Source of the DNA: Devosia litorisediminis
Lineage (GTDB): Bacteria; Pseudomonadota; Alphaproteobacteria; Rhizobiales; Devosiaceae
Direction of reading: 5' to 3'
Length of the DNA stretch: 64,000 nt
NCBI RefSeq assembly: GCF_018334155.1
Contig: NZ_JAGXTP010000001.1
Span: forward strand, 1,240,001-1,304,000
Position 1 is the first letter of the stretch, and each line of letters opens with the position of its first letter. The notes beneath the pieces are model-generated. The model was given only the letters and a program-made list of their open reading frames with translations, did no database searches and was not told the DNA's origin. This document shows positions 27,219 to 36,062 of the stretch, piece by piece. The position numbers and the translations under genes are program-made.

Positions 27219-28043
27219 TCAGTCCCGATCGCGAATAGCCTCGGTCAGCATCTGGCTTAGTCCGGTACCACACCTGCCGTCCTGGACGGGGAAAGTAACA
27301 CGACGCAGTAGCTCGAAGCCTGGTTGATCCTCCTCCTGCTCAAAGGTGATGGCCACCGTGCGGCTATAGAGCTGGGAATAGTAGCGGGCGCGTGCTTCAA
27401 GCAGGATATCGGCGTGAAGAATACACAGCTCGATGGCCGCGCGATCAAGATCAGGGGTGGAGATATCGGCAAGTCCGGCATCGACAGCATAGGTGAGCGA
27501 GAGCTGGCCTGGCGTTAGGCCAGGCTCTGCCCAGCGCAGGGTTGCCTTGATCGCCGCGCTGAGGTCTGGCGCCAGATTGTCCAGCCCGACGCCCAACGGC
27601 TTGGGCGTACATGGAGCGCCGTCGGCAATGTCAAAGACCATCTCGTGAAAGCGCGTCAAAGTCATGTTTGCTGGAACGTCATCATCCCGCCTGGATGGGG
27701 TGAAATCCCAGCGAACGCGGACCGCACTGATATCCTGCTCCTGTAGAGCTTCTGCGCTATTTGCCACGAGGTTGCCGCACAGTGGCTGGACCATTCTGGC
27801 ATAATGATCGGATGGGACTTCGCCAAAGGGTTCCGGATCGAAATTTGGCACGGCGCGCACGACAACCGTCTTATAGCCATCGGGATCAGTCTCGATGAGA
27901 TAGTCAGTGATCGTCAGCGAGGTGCCATTACCGAGGATTATGCTCTCGTCCTGCGCCAAGGCCGTCGAGGCGCTGCTGAGTAGCAATGCCAACGTACAGC
28001 ACAGGGCAGTCGAGATGAACGATGTCAGATACGCCTTGAACAC
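27219..28043 (-). CDS. Exported protein of unknown function
   Basis: 274 residues. An N-terminal signal peptide (ALCCTLALLLSSASTALAQ, cleavage near residue 30) indicates export to the periplasm. The mature part has no helix long enough to span a membrane and holds four cysteines (in QPLCGNL, GAPCTPK, ELCILH and GRCGTG), compatible with disulfides. I do not recognise a family with confidence. The start is GTG 28043 with GGAGAG upstream. It is divergent from the ClpP-fold protein gene 170 bp away and lies in a cluster of exported proteins, so envelope work is likely, but no reaction can be assigned. Confidence 0.7.
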   Translation of the reverse strand: MFKAYLTSFISTALCCTLALLLSSASTALAQDESIILGNGTSLTITDYLIETDPDGYKTVVVRAVPNFDPEPFGEVPSDHYARMVQPLCGNLVANSAEALQEQDISAVRVRWDFTPSRRDDDVPANMTLTRFHEMVFDIADGAPCTPKPLGVGLDNLAPDLSAAIKATLRWAEPGLTPGQLSLTYAVDAGLADISTPDLDRAAIELCILHADILLEARARYYSQLYSRTVAITFEQEEDQPGFELLRRVTFPVQDGRCGTGLSQMLTEAIRDRD

Positions 28044-28212
28044 GGAAAAAACTCTCCAGGACCTGTGACCAGTCGCGGGCAGAAAAGTCCCCGCTTCCGG
28101 ATAATCTAGGTCCGTTGTGCGTATTCAGGCTCTCCCCCGTTCGGGGGATGGCGAGCCAGGCCATCGGCTCAATACCATTGCATTTGGCGTGGTTGAGCAG
28201 GGCGAAAAGACA

Positions 28213-29796
28213 ATGCAGCACAGGATCCGGCGTGGGGCTGCCACCACCATTGTGACGTCATTGATGTTGCTTGGTGCATTCGTATCACCTGTGCTGGCAG
28301 GCACAGCTTCATTCGTGACGCTGCACTATTCGGCCGATCGCTTCGTGCCACATTTCCATTTTGATGGGCCTGTCATCGAGGGTGATGCGAAGGCTCTAGC
28401 CGCTCTGATCGACAGTTTCGTCGACTGTGAACCAGAACTGCTAGACATCAGAGGTAGCAATTGTGCGATTGTCACGCTGAACAGCCCGGGTGGTGACTAT
28501 ATTGAAGGCTTACGGCTGGCCGCCTTGATGCGCGATCGGGCAATTGGGACTGTGGTTGAAGACACTGCTCAATGCTACTCGGCCTGTGCGTTCGCTTTCC
28601 TGGGCGGCTCAGGCTACGCCCGCCAGCAGGGCATTGGCGCCTATATCGACCGGATGATCGAGCCCGGCGGGATCCTGGGCTTCCACGCGCCGTATTTTGC
28701 TTCGGACGCGCTTGACGGGCTGGTGGCTGACTTCGGCATGGATGATGTTCTGGGTGCCAGCCGCGACGACATTGCGCTGATGATACAGCAACTGGTCCAG
28801 TGGAACGTCAACGCGAACGCATTGAGCTATATTGCGAGCATGGGGCCCTCGCAGACCTACGACATTGTCGAAGGTGAGGACTACGCCATGCTGTGGGCGC
28901 AACTGCCGCCAGCGCCGCTCTACTATTGGAACAGCAATACCGCGGATGCGCTGCGTAATGCCTGCATTAATCTACTTGCCTACCACCTCGATAGCTGGCC
29001 TTCCGATGTGGTCGAGAAGGTCGCGCTGGCCCCTGAGACAAATCTGGCCAACAATGAGCAGGGCCATTCGTTGAGCGGTTTTCGCCTGACCACACATAGT
29101 CCACTAGAGCCCAGTTATTGCGCGTTGCCGCATGAGCAGTTTGACCTCAACGGCGACATTGATCTGGCGCTACTCACCGCCCCTGGCGTCTCCGGCGCAG
29201 CACGACCACTGGTCTCGCTGTTCAGCCGCGGCGACGGTTGGTCCACCATGGGCACTGGCGGCGACCCTGTGCGCCGATATCTGCAAAAGGGCAGCATGAG
29301 CCAGCTATTCGTACCGGTCAGAGGGGCCGTGGAGAGCGACTTCGTCAAGTTCATGGATTATCTGCCGCTACGCAAATTCGCCCGGTTCAACGCTTATAGC
29401 ATGATTGACGACACGGTTGAGTTTGCGGCCTCCCCGCTTCCCATGTCGGTACTGGGTGAGAACGCCAATGCGCGCGTGATGAGCTATGGTCAACAGCAGA
29501 TCGTTGTCCAGGCAGGCAGTCAGTTGCTCTACACTACGGCGAGACAAGAACACGCGAACCGAACTGATGTCGACGTCACCCTGACAACCGATTTTGAGAA
29601 TGGGTTTGTTGTGGGGGGCTATTATTTCTCGGGTCGGCCATATCTCTGGGTTGGCCTTAAAGGGGAGAACGGTGCCGCGGTGGTGGTGCGCATCGAGACG
29701 CCGGAGATGCCGCAAGACATGACCGCTGCGCTGATCGAACAGGAAGAGATCGCCTGCAGTTTTTCGTTGCACGGCCATAGGCTTGATTGCTCATGA
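28213..29796 (+). CDS. Periplasmic ClpP/crotonase-fold protein, putative serine protease
   Basis: 527 residues with a signal peptide ending LAG-TASF (near residue 30). Residues 60-200 resemble the ClpP-like periplasmic family (COG3904-like). They have NSPGGDY at residues 90-96, then QCYSACAFAFLGG with the candidate nucleophile Ser123 between two cysteines, and GFHAPYF with His158 at the position of the ClpP His. So part of a catalytic triad is present. Residues 200-527 are a beta-rich extension that I cannot assign. ATG 28213 is preferred because the signal peptide starts there. Two further genes for small exported or membrane proteins follow on the same strand. Proteolysis is inferred, not shown. 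Confidence 0.75.
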   Translation: MQHRIRRGAATTIVTSLMLLGAFVSPVLAGTASFVTLHYSADRFVPHFHFDGPVIEGDAKALAALIDSFVDCEPELLDIRGSNCAIVTLNSPGGDYIEGLRLAALMRDRAIGTVVEDTAQCYSACAFAFLGGSGYARQQGIGAYIDRMIEPGGILGFHAPYFASDALDGLVADFGMDDVLGASRDDIALMIQQLVQWNVNANALSYIASMGPSQTYDIVEGEDYAMLWAQLPPAPLYYWNSNTADALRNACINLLAYHLDSWPSDVVEKVALAPETNLANNEQGHSLSGFRLTTHSPLEPSYCALPHEQFDLNGDIDLALLTAPGVSGAARPLVSLFSRGDGWSTMGTGGDPVRRYLQKGSMSQLFVPVRGAVESDFVKFMDYLPLRKFARFNAYSMIDDTVEFAASPLPMSVLGENANARVMSYGQQQIVVQAGSQLLYTTARQEHANRTDVDVTLTTDFENGFVVGGYYFSGRPYLWVGLKGENGAAVVVRIETPEMPQDMTAALIEQEEIACSFSLHGHRLDCS

Positions 29797-29828
29797 GACG
29801 ACGTCAAAGCGGTAGGCGGGGTAGCTGA

Positions 29829-30092
29829 ATGGGTAGCCTGATGCCGATATTTTTCGTCGTCCAAGGAGGCGTATTTCTGGCGTGGACCATACTCGTCTTC
29901 CGCTTTCTGTTCGCTTTGCGTGCCGACGCCGTCTCAGCGTCGGGGCGAACACTGCCCAGCATGGCGACGCAGTTGAGAGCGTTTTGTGGCGGGATGGTCG
30001 AGCCCCGCTACCGTGGTCAACGCGCTCGTCTCATGCTTCTGACGACCGTGCTGGTACTTATGTCCGCAATGTCATTCGTATTCTTCGCCTGA
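29829..30092 (+). CDS. Small membrane protein of unknown function
   Basis: 87 residues with two hydrophobic helices (IFFVVQGGVFLAWTILVF near 7-26 and LMLLTTVLVLMSAMSFVFFA at the C-terminus) separated by a basic loop (RYRGQRARL). This predicts a hairpin in the inner membrane. ATG 29829 lies 32 bp after the ClpP-fold gene, so it is probably co-transcribed with it. No family recognised. Confidence 0.6.
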   Translation: MGSLMPIFFVVQGGVFLAWTILVFRFLFALRADAVSASGRTLPSMATQLRAFCGGMVEPRYRGQRARLMLLTTVLVLMSAMSFVFFA

Positions 30093-30115
30093 TCACCAAA
30101 CCGAGGTCTGTTGCC

Positions 30116-30733
30116 ATGCTGCCCCATGTTGTTCGTAGCGTTTTGGTTGTTGCGCTCGGGTGGATCATGGGAGCAATCTCTGCATTGGCGCATCCACCCA
30201 TTATCTCATGTCCGGCAGATCAGGCGGTCTACCGACTGCAAACCGAGGATGGCCCGCTTGAGATCGGCTTTATTCCCGCAGTCAGTTTCATTTCAGCGGC
30301 GTCCGACCTCTACCTCTACCTGACCACGACGCAACGGACCTATTGGTTTAGTTTTTCGGTGTCGAACGGTTATAGCGGCATGACGCTGCATCCGGTTAGT
30401 GACCCTGCGGAAGCATCAAACGCCGGCAGGGAGGGTGGTGCGCGCGAGCTACTCGCAGACTATTTCGCAGCAGACCCGGACGCAGCAGAGCAAGAGGTCT
30501 GGGCATCGTTGCGCTTCTACTCGCTCGACAGTGATCTGACTTTCAAGTTCGAGCCTCCACTTTCCGGCGAGCCTGCCCCAGCCTATGTGATGATGCCCGA
30601 GATCGGCCTGACGCTCTGGTATGAGCCGCAGGTATTGACCGAGGACCCCGGGGCGGACCGCGACCCCATTCCGCGTGGCATATTTGAACTGACCGAGTGC
30701 CTGCCAGCGCCACGCGCCAAGGTACGCCTTTGA
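30116..30733 (+). CDS. Exported protein of unknown function
   Basis: 205 residues beginning with a signal peptide (SVLVVALGWIMGAISALA, cleavage before HPPIISC). The mature protein is acidic and beta-rich (LEIGFIPAVSF, YWFSFSVSNGYSG) with few landmarks. ATG 30116 follows GAGG; a longer frame from 29882 is only the shadow of the preceding small gene. It is the third gene in the run after the ClpP-fold protein and is convergent with the LuxR regulator. No function can be assigned. Confidence 0.65.
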   Translation: MLPHVVRSVLVVALGWIMGAISALAHPPIISCPADQAVYRLQTEDGPLEIGFIPAVSFISAASDLYLYLTTTQRTYWFSFSVSNGYSGMTLHPVSDPAEASNAGREGGARELLADYFAADPDAAEQEVWASLRFYSLDSDLTFKFEPPLSGEPAPAYVMMPEIGLTLWYEPQVLTEDPGADRDPIPRGIFELTECLPAPRAKVRL

Positions 30734-30746
30734 ACCCGTTGATCTG

Positions 30747-31382
30747 TCAGGTCAGACCAAGTCGGTTGGCGTGCACAGCGGCTTCAGCCCGTGTGGAGAT
30801 GCCAAGCTTGCGATAGATGGCCTTGATGTGGGTTGCGATGGTTGTCTCCGCCAGTCCCAGCGCCTGGGCGACATCGGCGTTGCGTAGCCCCTTGGCAATC
30901 AGGGAAAGCACCTCGAGTTCACGCGCTGTCAGCTTCTCTGTATCGCTCTCAATAGGACCCGTGCGTTGAAAATGTTCCATGATTCGCCGGGCGATGGTGG
31001 GCGAGAGAGCGGGCATGCCTTGCTCAAGTTGCCCAAGTTGACGCTGGATCAGCGTGCTTGGCTGGCCTTTGAGCAAGTATCCTTGGGCTCCTGCGGACAG
31101 TGCAGCAACGATATGCGCATCTTCTCCGAGCACGGTGGTGACCACACAGATGGTATCGGGTGTCTGCTTTCGAATGCGGCGGATTACATCCAGCCCCGAC
31201 CCGTCGGGTAGTCCCAGATCGATCAGTGCCATGTCCCAGCTCTGCTCGTCGACCCTGGCAACCGCGCCCGCAACGGTTTGTGCGGTGCTGATGGCCGATT
31301 GGGGGAAAGCCTCCCGTGCGATGCCGGTGAGCCATTCCCGCGCCTCGGCGACATCCTCTACGATCAGCAAATTGTTGATCAC
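30747..31382 (-). CDS. LuxR/NarL-family response regulator
   Basis: 211-residue two-component regulator. The receiver has LLIVEDVAEARE, the phospho-Asp in ALIDLGLPDGSG and the Lys in YLLKGQPST. The C-terminal LuxR helix-turn-helix is LTARELEVLSLIAKGLRN, then AETTIATHIKAIYRKLGI. Its ATG overlaps the stop of the kinase gene, so the two are translationally coupled and surely a pair. Targets are unknown; the flanking exported-protein genes on both sides are the natural candidates. Confidence 0.93.
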   Translation of the reverse strand: MINNLLIVEDVAEAREWLTGIAREAFPQSAISTAQTVAGAVARVDEQSWDMALIDLGLPDGSGLDVIRRIRKQTPDTICVVTTVLGEDAHIVAALSAGAQGYLLKGQPSTLIQRQLGQLEQGMPALSPTIARRIMEHFQRTGPIESDTEKLTARELEVLSLIAKGLRNADVAQALGLAETTIATHIKAIYRKLGISTRAEAAVHANRLGLT

Positions 31383-33493
31383 GCTATGCTTCCTTCCAGC
31401 AGTGGCATGCGGGCATGAATGCGTGTGCCGCTGGCGCCGGTGATCGACAACGAACCGCCTTCGCCCAGCACACGGGAGGATATGTTCTCGAGACCGTGGC
31501 CGGGCTTGGGACCTGCATCAGCAAAGCCTGTGCCGTTGTCCGAAATTGTCAGCGAGATTTCGTTATTGTTCTCAATGATTTCTATAGACAGCTGTTCGGC
31601 ATTAGCGTGCCGGATGGCGTTGCTGGCGCCCTCCCGTACGATAGAGCGTAATGTATGGGCCAAGCGGGCGCTTACACCGATGGCGGGCGAACCAGAAGAG
31701 CGCCAGTTCAACTGTAGCCCGGCCGATGCGAGACGCTCATTGGTTTCGTATCGCAACTCAGCCAGCACCTCGTCGAGCGCCATGCCATCACCCTGCACAT
31801 TGCTGATGATATCACGCAGGTCGGCCAACGTTTCACTCACGATGGCATCCTTGCGCTGCACATCGGGTGTATGAAGTGTGCGCAGCAACTGGGCACCGAT
31901 ATTGTCGTGCAAGTCACGGGCGATCCGGGTTCGCTCTTTGCGGACACCCTGCTCATGAGCGTCGCTGCTATTGAGCGCGTGAGCAACCAAATCAACGAGA
32001 TCCTGTGCTCGGCCGACATCATGCATTGAGAACAGCCGTCGCCCCCCAGCGGCGAACTGCAGGACGAGTGGCGGCAAGGTGGAGTGCCCGGGAACAACCA
32101 ACCCCTGTCCATCATCGATAAGTGCGGCATATGCGGCTGGGGTGGTCGGCTGAACTGTCAAAGGGTCAAAGGTTTCGACCAGCAGAGCCTGCCATTTGGC
32201 GGACTGTCGCTCGGGTACCCGCTCCAAGCCGATCTCAACAAGTTGCGGGAAGCCCTGCTTGGTCAAGCCAGGACGTTTGTCGAACCAGCCACCGATTGCA
32301 TTGCGGAGTGGCAGATACACCAGACCCAGCACCAGCAAGGCTATGCCAAACGCGGGAACACGTTCAACAGCAACGCCGTAAATCAGAAACGCGTCGAGGG
32401 CGACCAGCAGAATTGCACCAACCAGGTAGGAGCCAAGACGGAACGCCCAGGCGCCCAGATCGAACAGTCGATAGCGCGCTACGCCAAGGGCCAGTCCGGC
32501 GTAAAAAAGCAAGACAATGCCGAAAGCGTGGGCTTGGGAAATCTGCGGTTCGAGCCCGATCAGCAGAGGGACTGCAATGGCCACCACAAAAACGATGCTG
32601 CCTGCCATGATGGATAGCCCAAACCAGCCCAGAGCGGCGCGGGCGACAGGATCGCGGCGGGTCAGCGATAGTTGGATCGCGACTAACCCGGCGATGACCA
32701 GAAGTTGCACAATGATCGTGGTATAGCTGCCGATGCTGGGCGTTGGTGCAATCTGGGCAATCCCGATCCACGGGGCCAGTCCCGATACGACCCAGACCGC
32801 AACAAGCACCGCATTGGGTGCAATGCGTCTGGGATAGACGCTCAACAGGCAGATGATCGCCGCGCCCCAACTGACCGAACCGGCTTGATTAAGTACCGTC
32901 AACATCACCAGCTGTTCAGCGGGGAGAGCCAACTCCCGAGTGCCGTAGATCGCCGCTGATACCGCCGCCGCCATCAGCCCAACGCCAGAGACAGCCAAGA
33001 AGAACGGACCTGCTTCGCGCCGCCTCAACGCCCAGACCCAGCCGCCCAGTGCCATACCCGCAAAGCCGACAAAGATTTGCAGCCAGAACTCGAATGGCAG
33101 GGCCCATGCGGGCCGACTTGCTTGAGGCGCGACGTAGACGCGGTGCGTGCCTTCAGTAGCGCTTGTGATGTCAAGCCAGATCCGATTCTCACTTATGATG
33201 TCGACGAGCGCAGACTGCTGGCGCCGGAAGGCGTTGAGCTCGGAATAAGACCCCAGCGTGTCGGGTTCTTCAACGATGTCTGTGGCATTAACAGAGATGC
33301 CGGTTGTGGTGTCTGAGCCGATCGCGTTCAGCCGCTCGCCGCCTTTCAACTCCGGCTCGAAGTCGTTGCGTTGCGCCTGGGCGATAACGATGCTGCCGTC
33401 ATCTCCTGGTGACAGTATTACCCCAATCCAGGGTTGGTTGACGGCGAACGCCAATGCGCCCGCTGAAGCGAGGACCGACAAGCCCAGAAGCAA
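31379..33493 (-). CDS. Polytopic sensor kinase (HisKA_3) with PDZ-like periplasmic N-terminus
   Basis: About 704 residues from TTG 33493. A first membrane helix is followed by about 115 periplasmic residues with a PDZ-like pattern (GVILSPGDDGSIVI, LKGGERLNAIG), then eight or so membrane helices (residues 135-400). A cytosolic kinase follows with HisKA_3 motif RIARDLHDNIGAQLL (His529), N-box REGASNAIRHANA and G-box ISDNGTGFADAG. The TTG lacks a ribosome site and cuts into the first helix. An in-frame ATC at 33521-33523 has GGGGGAG eight bases ahead and would add M-R-T-P and a full helix, so the true start may lie there. Coupled to the LuxR regulator. Confidence 0.88.
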   Translation of the reverse strand: MLLGLSVLASAGALAFAVNQPWIGVILSPGDDGSIVIAQAQRNDFEPELKGGERLNAIGSDTTTGISVNATDIVEEPDTLGSYSELNAFRRQQSALVDIISENRIWLDITSATEGTHRVYVAPQASRPAWALPFEFWLQIFVGFAGMALGGWVWALRRREAGPFFLAVSGVGLMAAAVSAAIYGTRELALPAEQLVMLTVLNQAGSVSWGAAIICLLSVYPRRIAPNAVLVAVWVVSGLAPWIGIAQIAPTPSIGSYTTIIVQLLVIAGLVAIQLSLTRRDPVARAALGWFGLSIMAGSIVFVVAIAVPLLIGLEPQISQAHAFGIVLLFYAGLALGVARYRLFDLGAWAFRLGSYLVGAILLVALDAFLIYGVAVERVPAFGIALLVLGLVYLPLRNAIGGWFDKRPGLTKQGFPQLVEIGLERVPERQSAKWQALLVETFDPLTVQPTTPAAYAALIDDGQGLVVPGHSTLPPLVLQFAAGGRRLFSMHDVGRAQDLVDLVAHALNSSDAHEQGVRKERTRIARDLHDNIGAQLLRTLHTPDVQRKDAIVSETLADLRDIISNVQGDGMALDEVLAELRYETNERLASAGLQLNWRSSGSPAIGVSARLAHTLRSIVREGASNAIRHANAEQLSIEIIENNNEISLTISDNGTGFADAGPKPGHGLENISSRVLGEGGSLSITGASGTRIHARMPLLEGSIA

Positions 33494-33610
33494 GACAAGC
33501 CAGAAAAAAGCTGGTGTTCGGATTTTTGCTGCTCCCCCGGGCGTCGTAGTCTAACGCGTTTCTCGCATTGCCCCACTCCTCTGAACAGGGGATGCCATAG
33601 AAGCAGGCAA

Positions 33611-34165
33611 GTGCCTAGTTTTGCGACCAGTATTTTGAGGAGCTTGGGAGCCAAGGTGTCCGCGTACGGTCGCAAACTGCGTCATAGGTCCGGTGTATGG
33701 CAAACGGGTAAGGTGATCCTTCTTGCGAGCCTGGCCGTGGTGCTGGCCGCTTTCCTGCTCTGGCCCAAAGCGCAAGCGCGTGAAGCGAGCAATGTTGATA
33801 CCATCATGCAGATTGCTCAGGTATTTGGCACCGCTCGGCTGGACCGTGACAGCAACAGTTCTCCACGCATCAGCGCTGAGCTGGATGGCTTCGCCTACAC
33901 CATAACCTTTTTCGACTGTGGGCCATCAGACACCTGCAGCAGTGCGCAGTTTGTGACCCATTTCGACGTGATGGCTGACCAGGCCAAACTCGATCAATGG
34001 AATGGCCAGACTGCCGGGCCGCGTGCGTATTTTGATGCTATGGGCGGCACCAGCCTGGCCCAGACCACGCAACTGGATGATGCCCCTGGACCGGCCATTG
34101 TCATGGGGATGATCGGCAACTGGGGCAATGCAGTATTCGATTTCGCTGTGCTCATCGACCCATAG
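33611..34165 (+). CDS. YbjN-domain membrane-anchored protein
   Basis: 184 residues with a basic leader and one membrane helix (VILLASLAVVLAAFLLW near residue 35). The outer part resembles the YbjN/sensory-regulator fold: IMQIAQVFGTARLDRDSNS, ISAELDGFAYTITFFDCG and SSAQFVTHFDVM, with the two cysteines usual in the family. The GTG at 33611 is a weak start; downstream GTG codons near 33656 are alternatives, all leaving the helix intact. Diverges from the PDZ-like kinase across 90-120 bp and is followed by another exported protein. Role unknown; YbjN relatives act in envelope stress and type III chaperone-like roles. Confidence 0.72.
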   Translation: MPSFATSILRSLGAKVSAYGRKLRHRSGVWQTGKVILLASLAVVLAAFLLWPKAQAREASNVDTIMQIAQVFGTARLDRDSNSSPRISAELDGFAYTITFFDCGPSDTCSSAQFVTHFDVMADQAKLDQWNGQTAGPRAYFDAMGGTSLAQTTQLDDAPGPAIVMGMIGNWGNAVFDFAVLIDP

Positions 34166-34601
34166 GAGAAGTCCCCTGAGACCTTGGATACTCGCCACAG
34201 CAACGCTGATCGGCGTTGCTGCCAGCACACCAACTCAGGCCCAATTTCCCCGTGAGGGTATCGCGGAGATTCCCAATGGCGTGTCGACGCCTTTTTCGGG
34301 CAGGTGGTCGGTCGGCTTTCCTGAGGGGGACGGCATGATCAATGGTGAGCCGCTCGTCACCTGCGATAGGCCGGTGCAGTTGTTAGCGGTCGGCAACAAC
34401 GCCCTGAGTTATGTCGCACCCAATGGCAACGAAATTCTGTTTGAACTGACGGCATTCTCGGGGCGCACTGCCTGGTTTCCGCCAGCAGGCGAGAGCCTCT
34501 TGGCCGTATGGACGTCCCCGGACGAGTTCTACAGCTATTCAGTCGCACTGACTAATGGTCGGGCTCGCTGGGATGAACCGCATGTCTACCGCCGGTGCTA
34601 G
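34128..34601 (+). CDS. Exported protein of unknown function
   Basis: Up to 157 residues. Read from ATG 34128 it overlaps the YbjN gene by 38 bases and has a long basic leader before the signal helix. Read from an in-frame CTG at 34176, with AGGAG seven bases ahead, it begins directly as a compact signal peptide (RPWILATATLIGVAASTPTQA, cleaved before QFPREG). The CTG fits the ribosome site better; the ATG fits codon rules better. The mature part is small and beta-rich with two cysteines (VTCDRP and the C-terminal residue). No family recognised. Confidence 0.6.
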   Translation: MQYSISLCSSTHRRSPLRPWILATATLIGVAASTPTQAQFPREGIAEIPNGVSTPFSGRWSVGFPEGDGMINGEPLVTCDRPVQLLAVGNNALSYVAPNGNEILFELTAFSGRTAWFPPAGESLLAVWTSPDEFYSYSVALTNGRARWDEPHVYRRC

Positions 34602-34897
34602 TCTCGCTTCTTTGGTCGTCGTTCCGGCTCGGACTCAAGTGGGTGAACCCAGTCTGTTGGCCGGATTGCTCTGCACATTGATAGGCTGCCCAAACACGGC
34701 GTGCATTGTTCTCAACGCCCGCGGAACCTGACCTGTCTGGTGATATTCGCCTCGTGGTCGCCTCAGGAAGGTAGATCACCGACTTGTCTGGACGACCCAC
34801 ACCGTAGTGCAGCGGGTCGAGATCTCTGGTTGAGGGCCGCTTTTTATCTTGTCCTGCTAGTGCCAGACAAACTCTCAAAGCCGTCGCAGCCTCGCGA

Positions 34898-35875
34898 CTA
34901 TTCGGGATAGATAACCCCTATTTGCGCTCGAATGTTGTCAAGCGCAGCCATGATGGCGACGCTCTGGGCGATCGGCATTATCGGGCTTGACCGTTCGCCG
35001 TCCGCCACCAGACGTTCCAGTTCGGCAGCCTGGAACTGCATGCCACGGCCCTGTACGTTGGAGGTGTATTCCTCGATCAGCTGACTGTTGGTATCGTAAA
35101 CCCGAAACGTGGTCGGCATGTACCAGGTGCGATCGATTTCGATATAGCCTCGGGTTGCGCAAATCTCGGCGCGATTGGGGCCTGAGGCATCGCTGGCAGC
35201 AATGAAGCTCATGGTGGCGCCGTTGGCATAGCGCAGGATACCGGTGACCTCGGCGTCGGCACCAGTAGGCCGCAGGTGTCCTGTGGCCTGGATCGTCTGA
35301 GGCTCGCCAAGAATGTCGAAGGCGAAAGACACAGGATACACGCCCAGATCAAGCAGTGCGCCGCCGCCCAGTTCCAGCGCATTCAGTCGATGGGCAGGAT
35401 CCGCTGTCAGGCTCTGTGTATGAGTGGCCAGCATGGTGCGGACCTCGCCAATAACGCCGTCCGCCAGTATTTCACGCAGTCGGATCATGTGCGGCAAAAA
35501 TCGGGTCCACATAGCTTCCAGAACGATGACGTCGTGAGCCTCTCCAAGTTCAAGCAACCGTTGCGCTTCGGCAGCATTGAGGGTGAGCGGCTTTTCGATC
35601 AGGACGTGCTTGCCGGCGTTGATAGCAATCTCAGCGGCGATTATGTGACTCGGGTTCGCGGTCGCGATATAAATTGCATCGACTGTAGGGTCCTTCGCCA
35701 AAGCCTCATAACTGCCATGAGCGCGCGGCAGTCCGAATTCGGCGGCGAATGCTGCTGCCCGTTCGGCTGATCGGGAGCCTATGGCACTCACCGCGCGTCC
35801 CGACAGTTGCAGGTCAGATACGAAGCGCCGTGCAATATTGCCCGCCGCCAGAATGCCCCAGCGTAATTTGGTCAT
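34898..35875 (-). CDS. Gfo/Idh/MocA-family oxidoreductase
   Basis: 325-residue NAD(P)-dependent sugar or polyol dehydrogenase, cytosolic. Nucleotide motif ILAAGNIARRF at the N-terminus, EKP motif HVLIEKPLTLNAAEA near residue 90, and the substrate-domain helix GGGALLDLGVYPVSF, with Tyr where many inositol dehydrogenases have His. It is closer to dimeric dihydrodiol / glucose-fructose oxidoreductase-like members than to IolG. ATG 35875 follows AGGAGAACGATC. It stands alone, followed by a 296-bp gap without a clear gene (34602-34897). Substrate unknown. Confidence 0.85.
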   Translation of the reverse strand: MTKLRWGILAAGNIARRFVSDLQLSGRAVSAIGSRSAERAAAFAAEFGLPRAHGSYEALAKDPTVDAIYIATANPSHIIAAEIAINAGKHVLIEKPLTLNAAEAQRLLELGEAHDVIVLEAMWTRFLPHMIRLREILADGVIGEVRTMLATHTQSLTADPAHRLNALELGGGALLDLGVYPVSFAFDILGEPQTIQATGHLRPTGADAEVTGILRYANGATMSFIAASDASGPNRAEICATRGYIEIDRTWYMPTTFRVYDTNSQLIEEYTSNVQGRGMQFQAAELERLVADGERSSPIMPIAQSVAIMAALDNIRAQIGVIYPE

Positions 35876-36062
35876 GATCGTTCTCCTGAAGCAGAGGTGC
35901 CTGTTGACGTCGCGGTACGGGAAGGGCGCCATTGCGGTGGGCCCGCATGAACGTCAGACGTCGGCGGTTGATTTAAGTTTACCCCGAGCGAAGCAGTCCA
36001 GCCAAATGGCTGTGCTTCTACATAGACTGGCAGTGAGGCATCTACGTCACTGGCACAGACTA

